Source: Coriaria nepalensis
Taxonomy: Eukaryota; Streptophyta; Magnoliopsida; Cucurbitales; Coriariaceae
Length of the DNA stretch: 64,000 bases
Reading direction: 5' to 3'
Assembly (NCBI GenBank): GCA_027186245.1
Contig: CP114494.1
Coordinates: 10,172,001 to 10,236,000 of the forward strand
The position numbers and the translations under genes were made by a program. Below, piece by piece: positions 9,823 through 22,200 of the stretch; positions within the stretch are counted from its first letter, which is position 1; the number at the start of each line of letters is the position of its first letter. The notes beneath the pieces are model-generated. The model did not search any database, was not told where the DNA came from, and saw only the letters and a program-made list of their open reading frames with translations.

Positions 9823-11805
9823 TTACGTGGGAACAGGTATCCCATTGCCGGGTGATGGTTGTGAGAGACACACCCAAAACGCTAAGACCAATAGTACCAA
9901 CTGTATAACGAAACATGAGCCAGCCATACATACTCTCTTCTGCATCTTCCATACCTCTTCATTCCCTATTATATCCCCGCAATATTTTTCTACTTCCTTG
10001 GCCTGCTTCTTAAGCTTCGCAGCCCTGCTTTCTGCTTCTCCCAGAGCCTTCATCATCTCTGCCTGCTCCTCGGCAAGAGTTTTCTGCTCTTCAAATGGTG
10101 TAGTCACCTGGTCACCCCTGTCTTCCCCCTTCAACTTCTCAATTGCCCTTCTGATTGCCAAATACTCAACCTCCGCTTGGATTTTTTCCTGAAAGAGCCC
10201 CTCAATATAACTCTCCATCTCTTTAATCCTTTCATCTTCCAAGTCCACAGTCCTAACAGATCCTTCCATTGCCAACTTACTACGCTTAATAGTCGCTTCC
10301 AATTCAGCAACTCTGGACTGTTTCGCATCGAGCACCGCATCAGTTTCCCCTAGCTTACTTTCCAAAATTTTCACCTTCTCTGTGAAGCTTAACACCTGTG
10401 CTTTCAACAAACCTGAAGCAGTATGTCTAAACTTATCAGAACCCAGACAGTCGTATGAAATTCTTTCACAAATTTCTGGGTCAGTATAACTTGAATCTTC
10501 ATTACCACCATTGATCGAGCTATCAGTTGACACTATGTCCTTCCCAATCTCCCCTAACTTCTCAACTTCTGCAAGAGTATTCACAGTTCAAGTCCACATC
10601 AATAGGGATAAAAAAAAAACAGAATGAAACACATTAACCTAGGCACAACCATGAAGAAGTATAATTGTGAGATATTGGAAACTCAGCAACACGTAACAAA
10701 GAATCACAAAGCATTTTTTTATAAGAATTGTGGAGGAAAGAGTTTATGAACCTTTTTCAAGTGCTTGCTTCACAGACTGGAGGTTGAGGATAGATTCTAC
10801 GAGAGGATCCTCATCTGTTGATGACCGTCGGTTCCTATACTCAGCCTCCTTAGATGACCAAGACAGGTTGGCAGCTACACCATCGTGGGAAAAATCTTCT
10901 TCTCCCTCGTTCTCTTTCCTGTATAAGTTTTCAACTCCCTCTCCGAACTGCTGTGCGCTTGCATGAGCTTCTTCACTCTCTCCATCATAATTCATCGACC
11001 TTACACTTTGCTTCCCATTGCTAGTTGCACTATAAGTGCCCTGCATAAAGAGATGGTTGGAGCTTCTTGAATCAGATTCCATGCTAGAATGAGAGTTTTC
11101 TTTCAAAATTTTGATCTTTTCTCCTCTAGCCTTCTTACTTCCTTCGATCGGGTCCTCTCGTTGCTGAACCTGCAGAGAAAAATTTCCAGAGTTCTTCACA
11201 CTCGCACTCTTCACTCTGTTCTTTGGAGCGCTGGCTGCTGTGGAAGACCTGCCGCTCATATCCTCACTATTCTCAGAATCGGCATTGGCAACAAAAACAG
11301 GATTGACTGCATGCCTAGAATTAGAATTAGAACTAGAGCCATGAAAAACCATGCCATCCACAGGCCCCACAGGCCTGAGAGAACCTTCACTACTCTGCTT
11401 CATCGAATGCTGGGGTTTATTCCAGTTTGAAGAAGTGGAGAAACCACGTTTAAGAGCTTTACTAGTATCTACATGGGCACTCATGTCGTCGATGAAATCT
11501 CTCTTAATTCGCCTCCATTTCCTCAATCCACGTCCTTTAGTAGTTGGAGGAGACTCTGCACTAGGAGATTTGGCTGCCAATGTAGGAGAAGTCTCATTCT
11601 GCTTGCTCTCCGAAACTATTACTGAGGAATCTGTTGGCAATGTCGTTGTATTGGGTGTATGAAGAAGATTTCCAGCAGAACCCAGCGTGCCAATAGAAGA
11701 GCCATTAGTCATAACTTCGTTGCCATCTCCAGGAGGGATTGTCTGTGTGTTTACATCATTATCTTCCACGGATTCGAGGGCATCACACTCGCTTTCCAAA
11801 TCCAT
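9823..11805 (-). CDS. WIP: WPP domain-interacting protein (WIP), plant KASH protein of the outer nuclear envelope
   Basis: Two coding exons on the minus strand: 11805-10752 and 10568-9823 (intron GT...AG, 10751-10569), giving 599 residues. The start is the ATG at 11805; the frame extends three codons upstream only through a TTG. WIPs are tail-anchored proteins that bind WPP-domain proteins and RanGAP at the nuclear envelope and link to inner-envelope SUN proteins through a short KASH tail. Visible features: an acidic, Ser-rich N-terminal half with a basic patch (KGRGLRKWRRIKRDF), a long coiled coil over most of exon 2 (about 395-560, SKLGETDAVLDAKQSRVAEL onward), one membrane segment (about 567-586, FVIQLVLLVLAFWVCL) and a 13-residue tail ending PVPT. 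A C-terminal XVPT is the plant KASH signature; Arabidopsis WIPs end VVPT. A candidate 5' UTR intron runs about 12160-11910. Confidence 0.93.
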
Positions 11806-12679
11806 GACGGTCAAAGATGAAGGGAAGCTCCGAGATCTTCAGTAACTCGCAAGTCTGAATCAGATGAAGATAAAGAATAACAAGTTGTTCCAGATGCGGT
11901 CCAAATCTAGCAAAAATGGGAAAGATCAAGCACTGCTTTTGGACCAATGTAAATGAAAGACTAATTTAACATCGTCAGCATAATTTGGATTGAAAGTTGG
12001 AGATAGCAGAATAAACAGATTCAAATGAGAATAGCTTATGAAAGTTGCAGCGTAGCATTTAGATCGAATAAAATTGAAAGGGACAAGATTTAGTATGATT
12101 GAATTGAAAAGGTTGCAGTAAAGAAAAAGAGGGAATTAGCATAGGAAGTGGAAACGTACCGTAATATAATATGAAGGCCATAAATGAAGCTCTGGAGAGA
12201 GGAGGTGAGGACGATGAAGATTAAAAGAGGAAAAATGGGGGAGTTGGAAAACCCTAATCACTGTGGGAATCGAAAGTTAATAGGGGAAGAGGAAGGAAAT
12301 TGTGTGGAAGAAAATGAATGTTTTGTATATATTTTATTTTATGTTTTTAATAAATAAATAAATAATGGAAAATAGATGTGGGGTCCTGGGAGAGAGTTAG
12401 ATGAGCCAGATGGAGAAGAGTGGGTACCGCTGGGAGATCCGGATCTGCTCAACCAGACCACCACCACACACTGTCGCACACGGTGTCCTCTCAATTATGC
12501 ATCTTTTCTTGGTGGGCCCAGGCTTGAGTAACATTGAGATTAGTTGGGATAAGATGAGCCCAAATCCAATCCACATGGGCATAGGACTAGGAGTTTGCAA
12601 GTAACATTGAATACAACGTTAACTGCTGGCAAGCAAAAGTAGGGTGGAATTAATCTTCTTCTCAATTCAATCATAATTA
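11806..12679. other. WIP 5' UTR, candidate leader intron and promoter
   Basis: On the minus strand a donor (GGTACG near 12162) and an acceptor (TTTTTGCTAG near 11910) would remove about 250 bp of leader, joining exonic leader to the ATG at 11805. Region 12200-12660 holds the promoter, with an AT-rich stretch at 12320-12365. No other gene is seen. Confidence 0.45.
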
Positions 12680-12870
12680 TAGGCTGTAGGCTGTAGGCTG
12701 TAGGCTGTAGGCTGTAGGCTGTAGGCTGTAGGCTGGTAGGCTGTAGGCTGTAGGCTGGTAGGCTGTAGGCTGGTAGGCTTGTAGGCTTGTAGGCTTGTAG
12801 GCTTGTAGGCTTGTAGGCTTGTAGGCTTGTAGGCTTGTAGGCTTGTAGGCTTGTAGGCTTGTAGGCTTGT
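12680..12870. repeat. TAGGCTG/TAGGCTTG minisatellite
   Basis: About 13 head-to-tail units of TAGGCTG, four of them stretched to 8 bp by an extra G, are followed by about 12 perfect 8-bp TAGGCTTG units. The array is uninterrupted for about 190 bp. Its open minus-strand reading (PTSLQAYK repeats) follows from the repeat and is not taken as coding. Confidence 0.95.
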
Positions 12871-13500
12871 AGATAATAGTAGTAATAAGCAGCAGAATAT
12901 GATATCACTTATGTGCTTCTCTACTTACTACTTAAATAAAAGGCTTCAACATTGGTTTGAGAAGAAGTGATGGCATGGTGGCTTCAAAACTGGTGTGTCT
13001 TGTTCCTTCCTCTTGGAGGTTGGAGCGTTCAAAGTGTTTGTAAGCTGTCTTCCTGCACATGTTGGTACCTGCGGACTAGACTGGACTGGTCTGGTCTTTG
13101 GTTCACTTTCCACTGCATCTTTCTGTCAGATGACTACACATTTTCCCACCCAACCCAACACAGACAACATTATACAATAAAAATGGATGCTTGATTTACA
13201 AGTGAAGACTGTGTTTGGTCTGTGTTTTTTGATTTACAAGTGAACACTGAAGAGTGAGTAAAAAGCCCACAACCGACATGGTTCCTCTCTCTCCAATGCC
13301 TTGTGAGTTGTGACCAGTCTCGGCCTCGGCCTCGGCCTCGGGTGTCGGTCACTCAGAGAGATTTAGTATTAAAACACATAAAAACAAAAAGAAATTGCAT
13401 TCACCTCCATTTACTTTTTTATTTATTTATTCAATCAACTTTTATCACTCGTACATGTTCAATGTAATCTACTAATATACAACTAATATTTTCAAATCCC
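12871..13500. other. Spacer upstream of the TNP gene
   Basis: No supported gene. Contains a short CTCGGC repeat (CTCGGCCTCGGCCTCGG, about 13319-13340). The right part lies in the promoter zone of the TNP gene. Confidence 0.4.
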
Positions 13501-13514
13501 CCTCTAGATCCAAC

Positions 13515-13548
<34 letters not shown>

Positions 13549-14287
13549 ACCTTCACCTTCACCTTCACCTTCACCTTCTTCAGTCTTCACAAGAGACAGA
13601 GACAGAAAGTCCGTTGTCTCATTTCTCAGAAATTGCAGCCCAGCAAACAAGAGGAGGGAGGGAGGACCCTTCATTTATTCCTTCCTTCATGTCTTAATCA
13701 GCCCCCTTCCTAAAAATTTCCAATGCCACAAAAAGGGAAGACCAGGTAAGGATTCACTAAAGTTATGATTTTGATACCTGCTGTTCCTATAGTTTCGCCT
13801 CTTTCCACTCCTTAGTTGATTACAGATATAGACAGATCACAGATATATAAACATCCTCTTTTCTCTTTCGTAGTCTCCATAGATCAAGAAGGTAGCTTTG
13901 ATCCTACTAATCTTGTATGCGGATCTTCGTTCTCTACCATTTTCAGATCAAAGCTTATTATTTTACATTCTTGCCATCACTACCAGTAAAATGATGATCC
14001 ATTTCATACATACAGATACATGAGGCATCAGAAGTCAGAAGAAAAATGGAGAATAAGACAAGAAACATAAAAACAAGGAGAGAAGAGGCTCTGAATGGGA
14101 AGTGATGTTACTCTTGAATGCATTATCACATGCCAACTTTATGTTTCCTCAGAGTTTTCCACTGTTGCATTCATCTTCTGCCAGAGACACTGCATGATTC
14201 CATCTCCCACCCCAGCCCTTGAAATGCCTCTAATTTTGTGATTCTTTCTGTGTGAAGTGAGATCAAGATTGTGCATCTAGCTTGATA
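13501..14287 (+). promoter_or_regulatory. TNP leader with microsatellites and 5' UTR intron
   Basis: A (CT)n run (about 13519-13545) and a run of TTCACC hexamers (about 13546-13578) lie in the presumed 5' UTR. An intron then fits from 13746 (ACCAG then GTAAGG) to 14280 (GCATCTAG). The second exon has only seven leader bases before the ATG at 14288. Pyrimidine repeats and leader introns are common in plant 5' UTRs; the intron call is inferred from the splice sites. Confidence 0.55.
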
Positions 14288-17242
14288 ATGGCCTTGCCAG
14301 AGGAAGCTTCAAAATCTAGCTTAACTGGGCTGTCCATCAAGACAACCCCACATTTGGCTTCTTCAAACCTAAACAATCATCCGATAGAACCATCTCCCTA
14401 CAACTCTCCCTCCCTTGTCTCCCCCCCTTCTTCTGCATTTGTTTCAGCCTTACAGTCTCCTTACATTTCTCCCAGGGCCACCGGCTCACAACCTCCAGCC
14501 AAGCCCACTCCCTTGACCCAGTGCGAATGTTCGGACGACATTCCAAGCAGTTCCTATACTCCTCCTTCTGACCACTACGAATTTTCCGACGGCCCGCCGC
14601 TCAAGTTTGTTACATGCAGCATGGGGGATGCACCTGCCTCTGCCCCTCCCCGCATCTCATTTTCTTTCCCAGTGCCCCGGATTTCATTCGGCAAAGGAGG
14701 TGGTGGAGGAGGCCCCATCTCTCCTGCTTCCACCAATGCCAAACTCAGGAGCTGTGATGTTTATATTGGCTTCCATGGCCACAATCCCAATCTGGTGCGC
14801 TTCTCAAAGTGGCTCAAATCAGAACTTGAGCTTCAGGGGATTGCTTGTTTTGTTGCTGACAGAGCCAAGTACTCTGATAATCAGAGCCACGAGATTGCAG
14901 ACCGAGTTATCTGCTCTGTTGCATTTGCAGTTGTGGTTGTCACCAGCTCTTCATTCGTCAACCATTTCAGTATGGAGGAGATCAGATTCTTTTCCCAGAA
15001 GAAGAATCTCATCCCCATCTTCTTCGACTCAGATCCTGGCGAGATTATGAGCCTTCTCAGCTACAATTCAGTGGATAAAGAATGCAAGGAGGCAGTCAAC
15101 GGAGTAATCAAGTGCCATGAATTCAAATTGGAAGCCAATGAGGGCAACTGGAGGAATTGCCTCTCCAGAACTGCCGGCATTTTGTGTGCTAAGCTAGGCA
15201 GGAAGAGTGCGGTTGGGGCTGATCTTGAAAGACTTGAGGACCTCAGTTTCCCCAGGAACAATTATTTTGTGGGAAGGGAGAAGGAGCTGGTGGAAATAGA
15301 AACTGCTTTGTTCGGGTGTAGCGGGGAGTCTGCTGACAAGGAATATTCGACGTCTGCGTCAAGCTTTAAGGGCGAAACGAGCGGACAATCTGAAGGACAG
15401 GCAGATGAAGAGATGGACTCTGTGGCTACCACCGACACGGATCAATATATTAGTTTGGAGATCGGGAAGTTTAGAGAGCCAGCTTTAGAGGCCAGGGTCG
15501 AACAACCGCCGGTTATTGGCAGAAATTCATTGAGTAGGTCAAAATACAGGGAATATTCTAAATGTGTGAAGAAGACCGAGGGTTGCAGTGTGATTTGTGT
15601 TCATGGGGTTCCCGGCATTGGAAAGACGGAACTTGCTCTGGAATTTGCATACAGATATGCCCAGAGATACAAAATGGTTCTGTGGGTGGGTGGGGAGGCC
15701 CCCTATTTCAGGCAGAACATATTGAACCTGTCCATGTGCTTGGGACTGGATGTTAGTGCTGACGAGGAGAAGGAAAGGGGGCGAATTCGAAGCTTTGAAG
15801 AGCAAGAACTTGAAGCCTTCAAAAGAGTGAAGAAGGCTCTTTTCCGAGACATGCCTTATTTACTGATTATTGACAATCTCGAGACGGAGAAGGAGTGGTG
15901 GGAAGGGAAGAATTTACATGATTTGATCCCAAGGGACACCGGAGGGTCCCACATCATTATCACTACTAGGCTGCCCAAGGTGATGAGTTTTGACACGATG
16001 CAACTTCTCACATTGCCCTTCACTGAAGCAATGGTACTGATCAGAGGAACAAGGAAGAAAGACTATCCGGCTGAGGAGTTGGAATATTTGAAGAAATTCG
16101 ATGAGAAACTGGGAAGATTGAGTTATGGTCTGTGGGTGATAGGGTCACTGCTTTCCGAACTTGGAATCACCCCCTCTTCTCTTTTTGAAGCTATAAGCCA
16201 AGTGCCAATTGATGAAGCCTCTTCTACTTGTACTCATATAAGCATCAACGAAGACCAGTACTGCAAAAACAATCATTTCCTGATGAAGATGATATACTTT
16301 TGCTATGCATTCAGCCAGCAAACTGAAGGTGGAAAGTATGTCATTGCATCAAGAATGCTCCTTGTGGGTGCCTGGTTCGCCCAAGCGCCTATTTCGGCCA
16401 CTCTGTTGGCCTCTGCAGCAAACAACACTCCTGCTGCCTCACCAAAGGGATTTGGGAAGTGGGCCAAATGCCTGAGCCTTTCATTCAGTTGCTGCCCCTA
16501 CTTATCTTCGCAGCATTGCAAGAGCGATGAAGATCCTGCCCATTTTCTGATCAAACTAGGACTTGCACGGAGGGCAAATCCCAGTAAGTATCAACACCCG
16601 GCAGCAGGTCTATGGATTCAGTTCCATCCCATCACTCAGTTGTTTTTCAAAAGAAAAGAAGGTTTAGCAGGAGCAAGATCAACCGTTGAAGGTGTGAGGA
16701 AGGCGGGTAATCCATTGACGAGCTTTGAACACTTGTGGGCTTCTGCATTTCTAGTGTTTGGTTTCAAATCGGAACCTCCATTGGTCCAACTGAAGGCGCT
16801 TGATCTGGTTCTGTACATAGGAAAAACAGCGCTCCCTCTTGCCATTAGGGCCTTCACGAGCTTCTCAAGATGCATCTCGGCATTGGAGCTGCTAAAGGTG
16901 TGCACGAATGCACTGGAGGAAGTGGAGAAGTCGTTTGTGTGTCAGATACAAGATTGGTGCCAGATGGAGTACTCACTGTGTTGGAAGAAGAAGAAGAAGG
17001 AGAAGGAGAAGGCAGTGCAGAGGGTGGATGAAGACTTGTGGCAGGATGTGACACTGCTGAAGGCCACATTACTTGAAACTAGGGCGAAGTTGCTGCTGAG
17101 GGGAGGGCATTTTGACAGCGGTGAAGAATTGTGTAGAACTTGCATCAGTATTAGAAGTGTTATGTTGGGGCATAACCATGCTCAAACCGTGGCAGCTCAA
17201 GAGACATTAGCCAAGTTGGTGAGAATGAGGAGCAAGATGTAA
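14288..17242 (+). CDS. TIR-NBS-TPR (TNP/XTNX-class) protein
   Basis: One uninterrupted frame of 984 residues; the frame extends two codons upstream only through a TTG, so the ATG at 14288 is taken. Order: a Pro/Ser-rich N-terminal extension (about 1-150), a divergent TIR domain (about 154-305, starting SCDVYIGFHGHNPNLVRFS), an acidic linker, an NB-ARC-like ATPase with P-loop GVPGIGKTELAL (about 440-452), kinase-2 LLIIDNLE (about 525) and RNBS-B-like GGSHIIITTR (about 550), then a helical C-terminal part with a TPR-like end (LLETRAKLLLRGGHFDSGEE). This layout, with the long N-terminal extension and no LRR, matches the conserved TNP family (Arabidopsis At4g23440 and At5g56220 from memory), a low-copy group distinct from TNL resistance genes. 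A Cys sits at the TIR position usually held by the catalytic Glu (see findings). Function in plants is poorly known. Confidence 0.9.
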   Translation: MALPEEASKSSLTGLSIKTTPHLASSNLNNHPIEPSPYNSPSLVSPPSSAFVSALQSPYISPRATGSQPPAKPTPLTQCECSDDIPSSSYTPPSDHYEFSDGPPLKFVTCSMGDAPASAPPRISFSFPVPRISFGKGGGGGGPISPASTNAKLRSCDVYIGFHGHNPNLVRFSKWLKSELELQGIACFVADRAKYSDNQSHEIADRVICSVAFAVVVVTSSSFVNHFSMEEIRFFSQKKNLIPIFFDSDPGEIMSLLSYNSVDKECKEAVNGVIKCHEFKLEANEGNWRNCLSRTAGILCAKLGRKSAVGADLERLEDLSFPRNNYFVGREKELVEIETALFGCSGESADKEYSTSASSFKGETSGQSEGQADEEMDSVATTDTDQYISLEIGKFREPALEARVEQPPVIGRNSLSRSKYREYSKCVKKTEGCSVICVHGVPGIGKTELALEFAYRYAQRYKMVLWVGGEAPYFRQNILNLSMCLGLDVSADEEKERGRIRSFEEQELEAFKRVKKALFRDMPYLLIIDNLETEKEWWEGKNLHDLIPRDTGGSHIIITTRLPKVMSFDTMQLLTLPFTEAMVLIRGTRKKDYPAEELEYLKKFDEKLGRLSYGLWVIGSLLSELGITPSSLFEAISQVPIDEASSTCTHISINEDQYCKNNHFLMKMIYFCYAFSQQTEGGKYVIASRMLLVGAWFAQAPISATLLASAANNTPAASPKGFGKWAKCLSLSFSCCPYLSSQHCKSDEDPAHFLIKLGLARRANPSKYQHPAAGLWIQFHPITQLFFKRKEGLAGARSTVEGVRKAGNPLTSFEHLWASAFLVFGFKSEPPLVQLKALDLVLYIGKTALPLAIRAFTSFSRCISALELLKVCTNALEEVEKSFVCQIQDWCQMEYSLCWKKKKKEKEKAVQRVDEDLWQDVTLLKATLLETRAKLLLRGGHFDSGEELCRTCISIRSVMLGHNHAQTVAAQETLAKLVRMRSKM

Positions 17243-19266
17243 TATGAATATGGCCCACCTTAGGTTCATGCATGTTTTGCTGGTAGGGGAAGTATTAGTA
17301 TACAGTTTTGGAAAGTACTTAATTGGACTGTGATGATCCATTCTCTGGTGTTACAACTTACAAGTAGTGCTTCTAGTTGTAGTTAGTTGAAAATGGGTAT
17401 GTACATAAATTAATTAGACCGCTGATTAATGCTGAATAACCTTCAATAAGTTGTTCCCAATGCATATAAATCATAAGGATTAATTGGCAGTTAATAACTT
17501 ATGCATGTCATGTGTATTTTTAATTATCCAACTTGTAAACGAACACAGTTCGTAGCTAGCTAGTCCACTGGAAATAGAATGAATGAATTACTCATTCTAT
17601 GCCAGCCAGCAGCAGTCCAGTCCACTACTAAATAAGTGACAATTGGGACCAACATCAAACCATAATTATCATCAGTTTATTATAAAAATAATAAAAATAA
17701 GGAAGTAAAAAGACAATTAAGGCATGAAGGTTAGGACCCCACATCCACATGAATTTTGTAGAAAAGCTCAAGTGAGGCCCAGCTAGCAGCCTTTAATCAT
17801 CAGCATGCAAGCCAAAGCAAAAGCAAAATGGGATTAGTGTATAATGAGTGGGAGTTGCAGTCATTATATAACTTGTTAAAACGAAAGAAATGAGATTAAT
17901 ATTAATAAAGATTTAAGAAAGGAAAAGGCTACATCCATCGATCAGATCGATCATTAGTATATGGAAAGCATGCGGGCAGGCCAGGCCAGGCCAGGCCAGG
18001 CCGTCTCTGTCTACCTACCTAGCTGCTAGTACCACATCCACTATATTATTATTATATATAATTATTTCTTTTCGTTCTTTGTTGTATTTCTCATTTTAAT
18101 CATCCTGGATCTCTACTACTCTATATAGCTTTCAAACTAGCTAGCAAGCGGCGCCATCTATATTCTATATATTATAACTCTATGTATATAGTAATTTAAT
18201 ATGGCCTATAGCTTAAATAATTGGTGCATGCTATTAATGCTCAATTCAATCATGCAGATACATACATATATGATAGCTATATATGTGCGTGCATGGTAGA
18301 GTGATTAGAATCCACGCCCCGGGCCGCTACTCTTTAACATTCTACATTTCTACGTACATGTGTGATGTCTGCATGCATGGTTTCAATCCTACGTCCTTAT
18401 CATTCGTTTCATAATTAACTTTCTATTTCTATATCTATATATATACATTATGTATACACACTCTGTGACTGTGACTGTGACTGTGTCTATGTCTGTGTTA
18501 ATGTCAAAGTGCATATATATGATATAATATATATATGACGTTTCCACTATATGCCTAGTAAGCGGCAATATGAACTCCGTCAAAAAGAAGCAATTTCGTA
18601 ATCAAGTGCATGGGACCAATATACACCAATTAGTAATCATCAGTCAAGCAATCCAATCAACTATACACTACTACTCATCATGATTTGCTTATATAAATTC
18701 TACTTCGATACTGTTAATTCAGTTGCGCGCTAGCTATTATATAAAGTAGTTTAACCACCGCCGTAATTACTATACCATCTGATTAATATTAATGAGTCTA
18801 ATTAATTAATTAAGATCCCTGAGCAAGTTCATATTTAATGTTAATTTCCCTTTGACTAACTTAGAAATTGAATTTGTATCCAAACAATATATAGTCAAAG
18901 TAATTAATGATCAGTGACCACGCATGATTGCATGCATTCCATTGCCAGGCGCTCCCCTTTGATCATGAATAACTCCGGGACACTCTTAATAATTGGATAA
19001 TTATATTAATTACTTAATTTTGCATGTAGAATTCAAGTACGTAGCTATATATGCCTACTAGGGTCTAGGGCTAGCCAATCCAGTACCGTATTATTATTTT
19101 TTGCTATCCCCATTACTTTGAGCCCAGCCGTCGGAATACTGAAAGTCATATGGAAAGTAGTTTTCATTAAAAGGTATTGTCCAAGACAAGGAACAAGGAA
19201 CAAGGAGCAGATCATATATTTGCATATATAGACCATGAGAAAACTAATTACCAAATTAAAAGGTAG
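17243..19266. other. Convergent intergenic region between TNP and HAP8
   Basis: Two kilobases between the ends of the plus-strand TNP gene and the minus-strand HAP8 gene. Holds their 3' UTRs, a short GGCCA repeat (about 17979-18002), a GTGACT repeat (about 18463-18482), many CATGCA/TGCATG motifs (about 17266, 17501, 18222, 18370, 18930) and AT-rich runs. No gene is seen. Confidence 0.5.
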
Positions 19267-22200
19267 CTAGCTAGGCCGGGACTTATACAGTACTGTGGAT
19301 CTCATGATATGGCTCAATGAGGATGTAGCAGCAGCAGCTGGTACGGCACCCACCAAAGGACTCCGCCCCACCACACTTGGACCATCTGTTGTACAGCCCT
19401 GCTGCATCCACACACGGCTTCCATTCACTAATTCCCTCGAGCTCATTGGAAGAATGCTGCTGCCATTACGTGTAGCTGCCGATTCACTAAGAAGACCACA
19501 GGAAGGGTCCTGATCATACTGATAACAGGAGTAAGCCGGGTTAATCCTGACATGCCTAGAGTTGCTTTTGCTGTCCATTTGATTAATTGAAATACCTCCT
19601 CCAGATGTCAGCGAGCTTGTCCTCACGTTCAACCCTCCCGAGTAGCTTGCATTAAGATTCTTTGAACTACTCACATTGGCATCATAATCAGGGATATCAT
19701 CTATGACAATCACTTCCTTGATGGGAGTACTGGCCGCACGCCTCCTTAGAGGAACAGGAAAAATATTCTTGTTGACAACTCCATTCATCTTGTAATTAGA
19801 TATTGCCTCATTGGGTCTACTCTTACCCATGGGGATTAATGGTCCAGGTATCACATTGCTGTCACCTTTGTATTCGTAATTTGGCTGCATCACAAACATC
19901 CCTGTGGATCCTTGTACCTGCGTTTGCCGCATCACCAGATTCGCTCGGTTGTTAAACCCATTTGATGGCACCCTCAAACTGAAATATTTCCCATTAGAGT
20001 TGCATGGAACCTGATCAGCAACACAACCTTGATGAAACGTTTGCTGAAGAGAATGATGATAGCCTTGATTTTGGACCCCAGAAAGTGCCCCAGAAGATGT
20101 CCGGACCTGAGGAGTACCGATATTGTAATTCATCTCAAAACGTGGTTGTGGTGGTTGCTCAATTAGCATGGAGGACTCTTCGTCTTTGCTGACCACCATC
20201 AAATTCTTCCCCATCAATCTGAGAACAGGATTACAAGTAGCAGGACTGGAAGACTCCTCATTGCCACATTCTGAAAGCTTCACTGCTTTATCAGAAGAAA
20301 ATGTGCCTCCAGGGTGCTTCTCTGAACTGGGGAAACTTCTCATTAGAGGAATCATTTCAGGCCTTGCATCCATATTTATGGGTCTAGCGTTCAGATTGTA
20401 ACCTCCTTGATTTTCATTGTCGGGTTTGGTTATTGAAGCTATTGCCCGATGCTTAACTTCTTGTGCTTCTTGAATATTACAAGTACCACCCTGATAAACT
20501 TTATCCTTCCTTTGGCAACAGCAAGGTTGATCATCGTCTCTGAAACTAAGAGGTGCTTTTCCAACAGAGAGCTTACTGAGATCAAAATTCTCTCCATGAA
20601 AGGTAACTCTATCAGCTCCTGTACACGTTAGCTGAGGCACAGAAGCAGCATTTCCCACCAAAGGCTTGAGGCTAGCATCAAAGATAACATGACTTAATTT
20701 TTCTTGAAATGCATCAGGTTCTGCAGGTGACAACTCGTGATCAGAAAACTTGTCATCAGATCTAACAGCTATGGAATCAGAGATGGTTGATGTAGCAGAA
20801 ATAGGTGAATTTGACTGATCCCCATCAATGCAATCATGCTGACCTTGCGAAGACTGAACATCCCGGCTACTTGTTACTGATGAGTTTCCTTGAACTTCGT
20901 CTAAACCCATATCTCCAGGGCTAGGAAGATATGATCCTGGCGGTCCCGGTATGGGAATTGGGTCGACCTCAGGAAATGCGTTTTCAAGCCTACATTCAGA
21001 ATCCAATTCTTCCCCAGGGTGAACATTTTGCCCAATTATGCCATCGCTGACTTCATTGGCACAAAACATCTCTTGCCCATCAACTTGATTAGGCCCACTT
21101 GAATCACCTGGCACCTCAAATTCACATAATGACATCGAACCCTTTTCAGTAGTCGGCAGGGAGCCAGAGACGGTCCTGGGCTTATCTACCTGCTTCTGAA
21201 GCACTGGATCCATAGATCTGCAAAAAGTAAGTGTCTCCTTGAGAGCTACATTAATTGGTGAGTTAATGATAAGATCTTCCTCATGAGTTTGAACAACTTT
21301 TCGAGCACATTCTAAGCCCTCATTTTGGTATAGACATTCAGTGTCCACTCCAGCGGAAGAATTCCCACCACTTTGTCTGTAGCATTCACCAGTTGACAGC
21401 GAACTCCTCAAAGCCATTGCATTCGTCATTACTCCTCTATCATTTGTGCTTATCAGTTTGAATCCCCGTGGAGACAATTCTTCACTAGTCCTCTCTTTTC
21501 CATATTGACTTTCAGTACTCTTGTTCGATAAACTACATTGTTGGTCTGCTTCAGCATGCCAGGCTACTACTTCTTTATCTACAGAAGCCTTGATATGCAC
21601 TTGAGACTTTCGAAGAGAGAAATGTTGGTTAGGTACACGAGATCTAGATCCAGTCATAGATGTTTGCAACACATTCTTCCTTGACGAGGAGAAATCTGTG
21701 GCTTCTGCTTCAGTTGCATGAGAATCCCATGATGGTCTTGCCCCAGCATCAAGAGGAACATCAGAATTATTTATTGGATTCCTATGGCCATGAAATCTCT
21801 TGTTGTTTGGAGGTTGGAGCAACCAATCATCACTAGCAACAGCATTGCCTTTGCTCAGCTGATTGGCACTTCTTTTCAATGCTGGAAGAGAACTGTTCCT
21901 AATCATTCCTGGACACAACGGACTTCCTACTGTATTTCTCCTAGGAGTACATCCCTTCTTGTCTGAGATATGGACCTCATAAAACAGATTATCCGTTCTC
22001 TCACTACTTTCAGGAGAGGAAATGGGATCCGCAGACAAATCATTAGGCTGCTCCTGAACTTGACTTCCTTTATGCTGAAAGTCAACTAAACATGATTGGT
22101 CAGTCTCATTAAGCAAATCTCGAGATACATGCCATTTAAATTTCAAACGTTGATGGCCTTCTTTACAGGTGACCTTCTTCGCAACACCAGTTCTCTTGGA

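Noticed and set aside
12680..12870. Interstitial telomere
   Set aside because: The 7-bp unit TAGGCTG is not the plant TTTAGGG repeat, and the array shifts to 8 bp.
12540..12908. Minus-strand frame with PTSLQAYK repeats
   Set aside because: It is only the translation of the minisatellite; no start context, splice sites or flanking domain.
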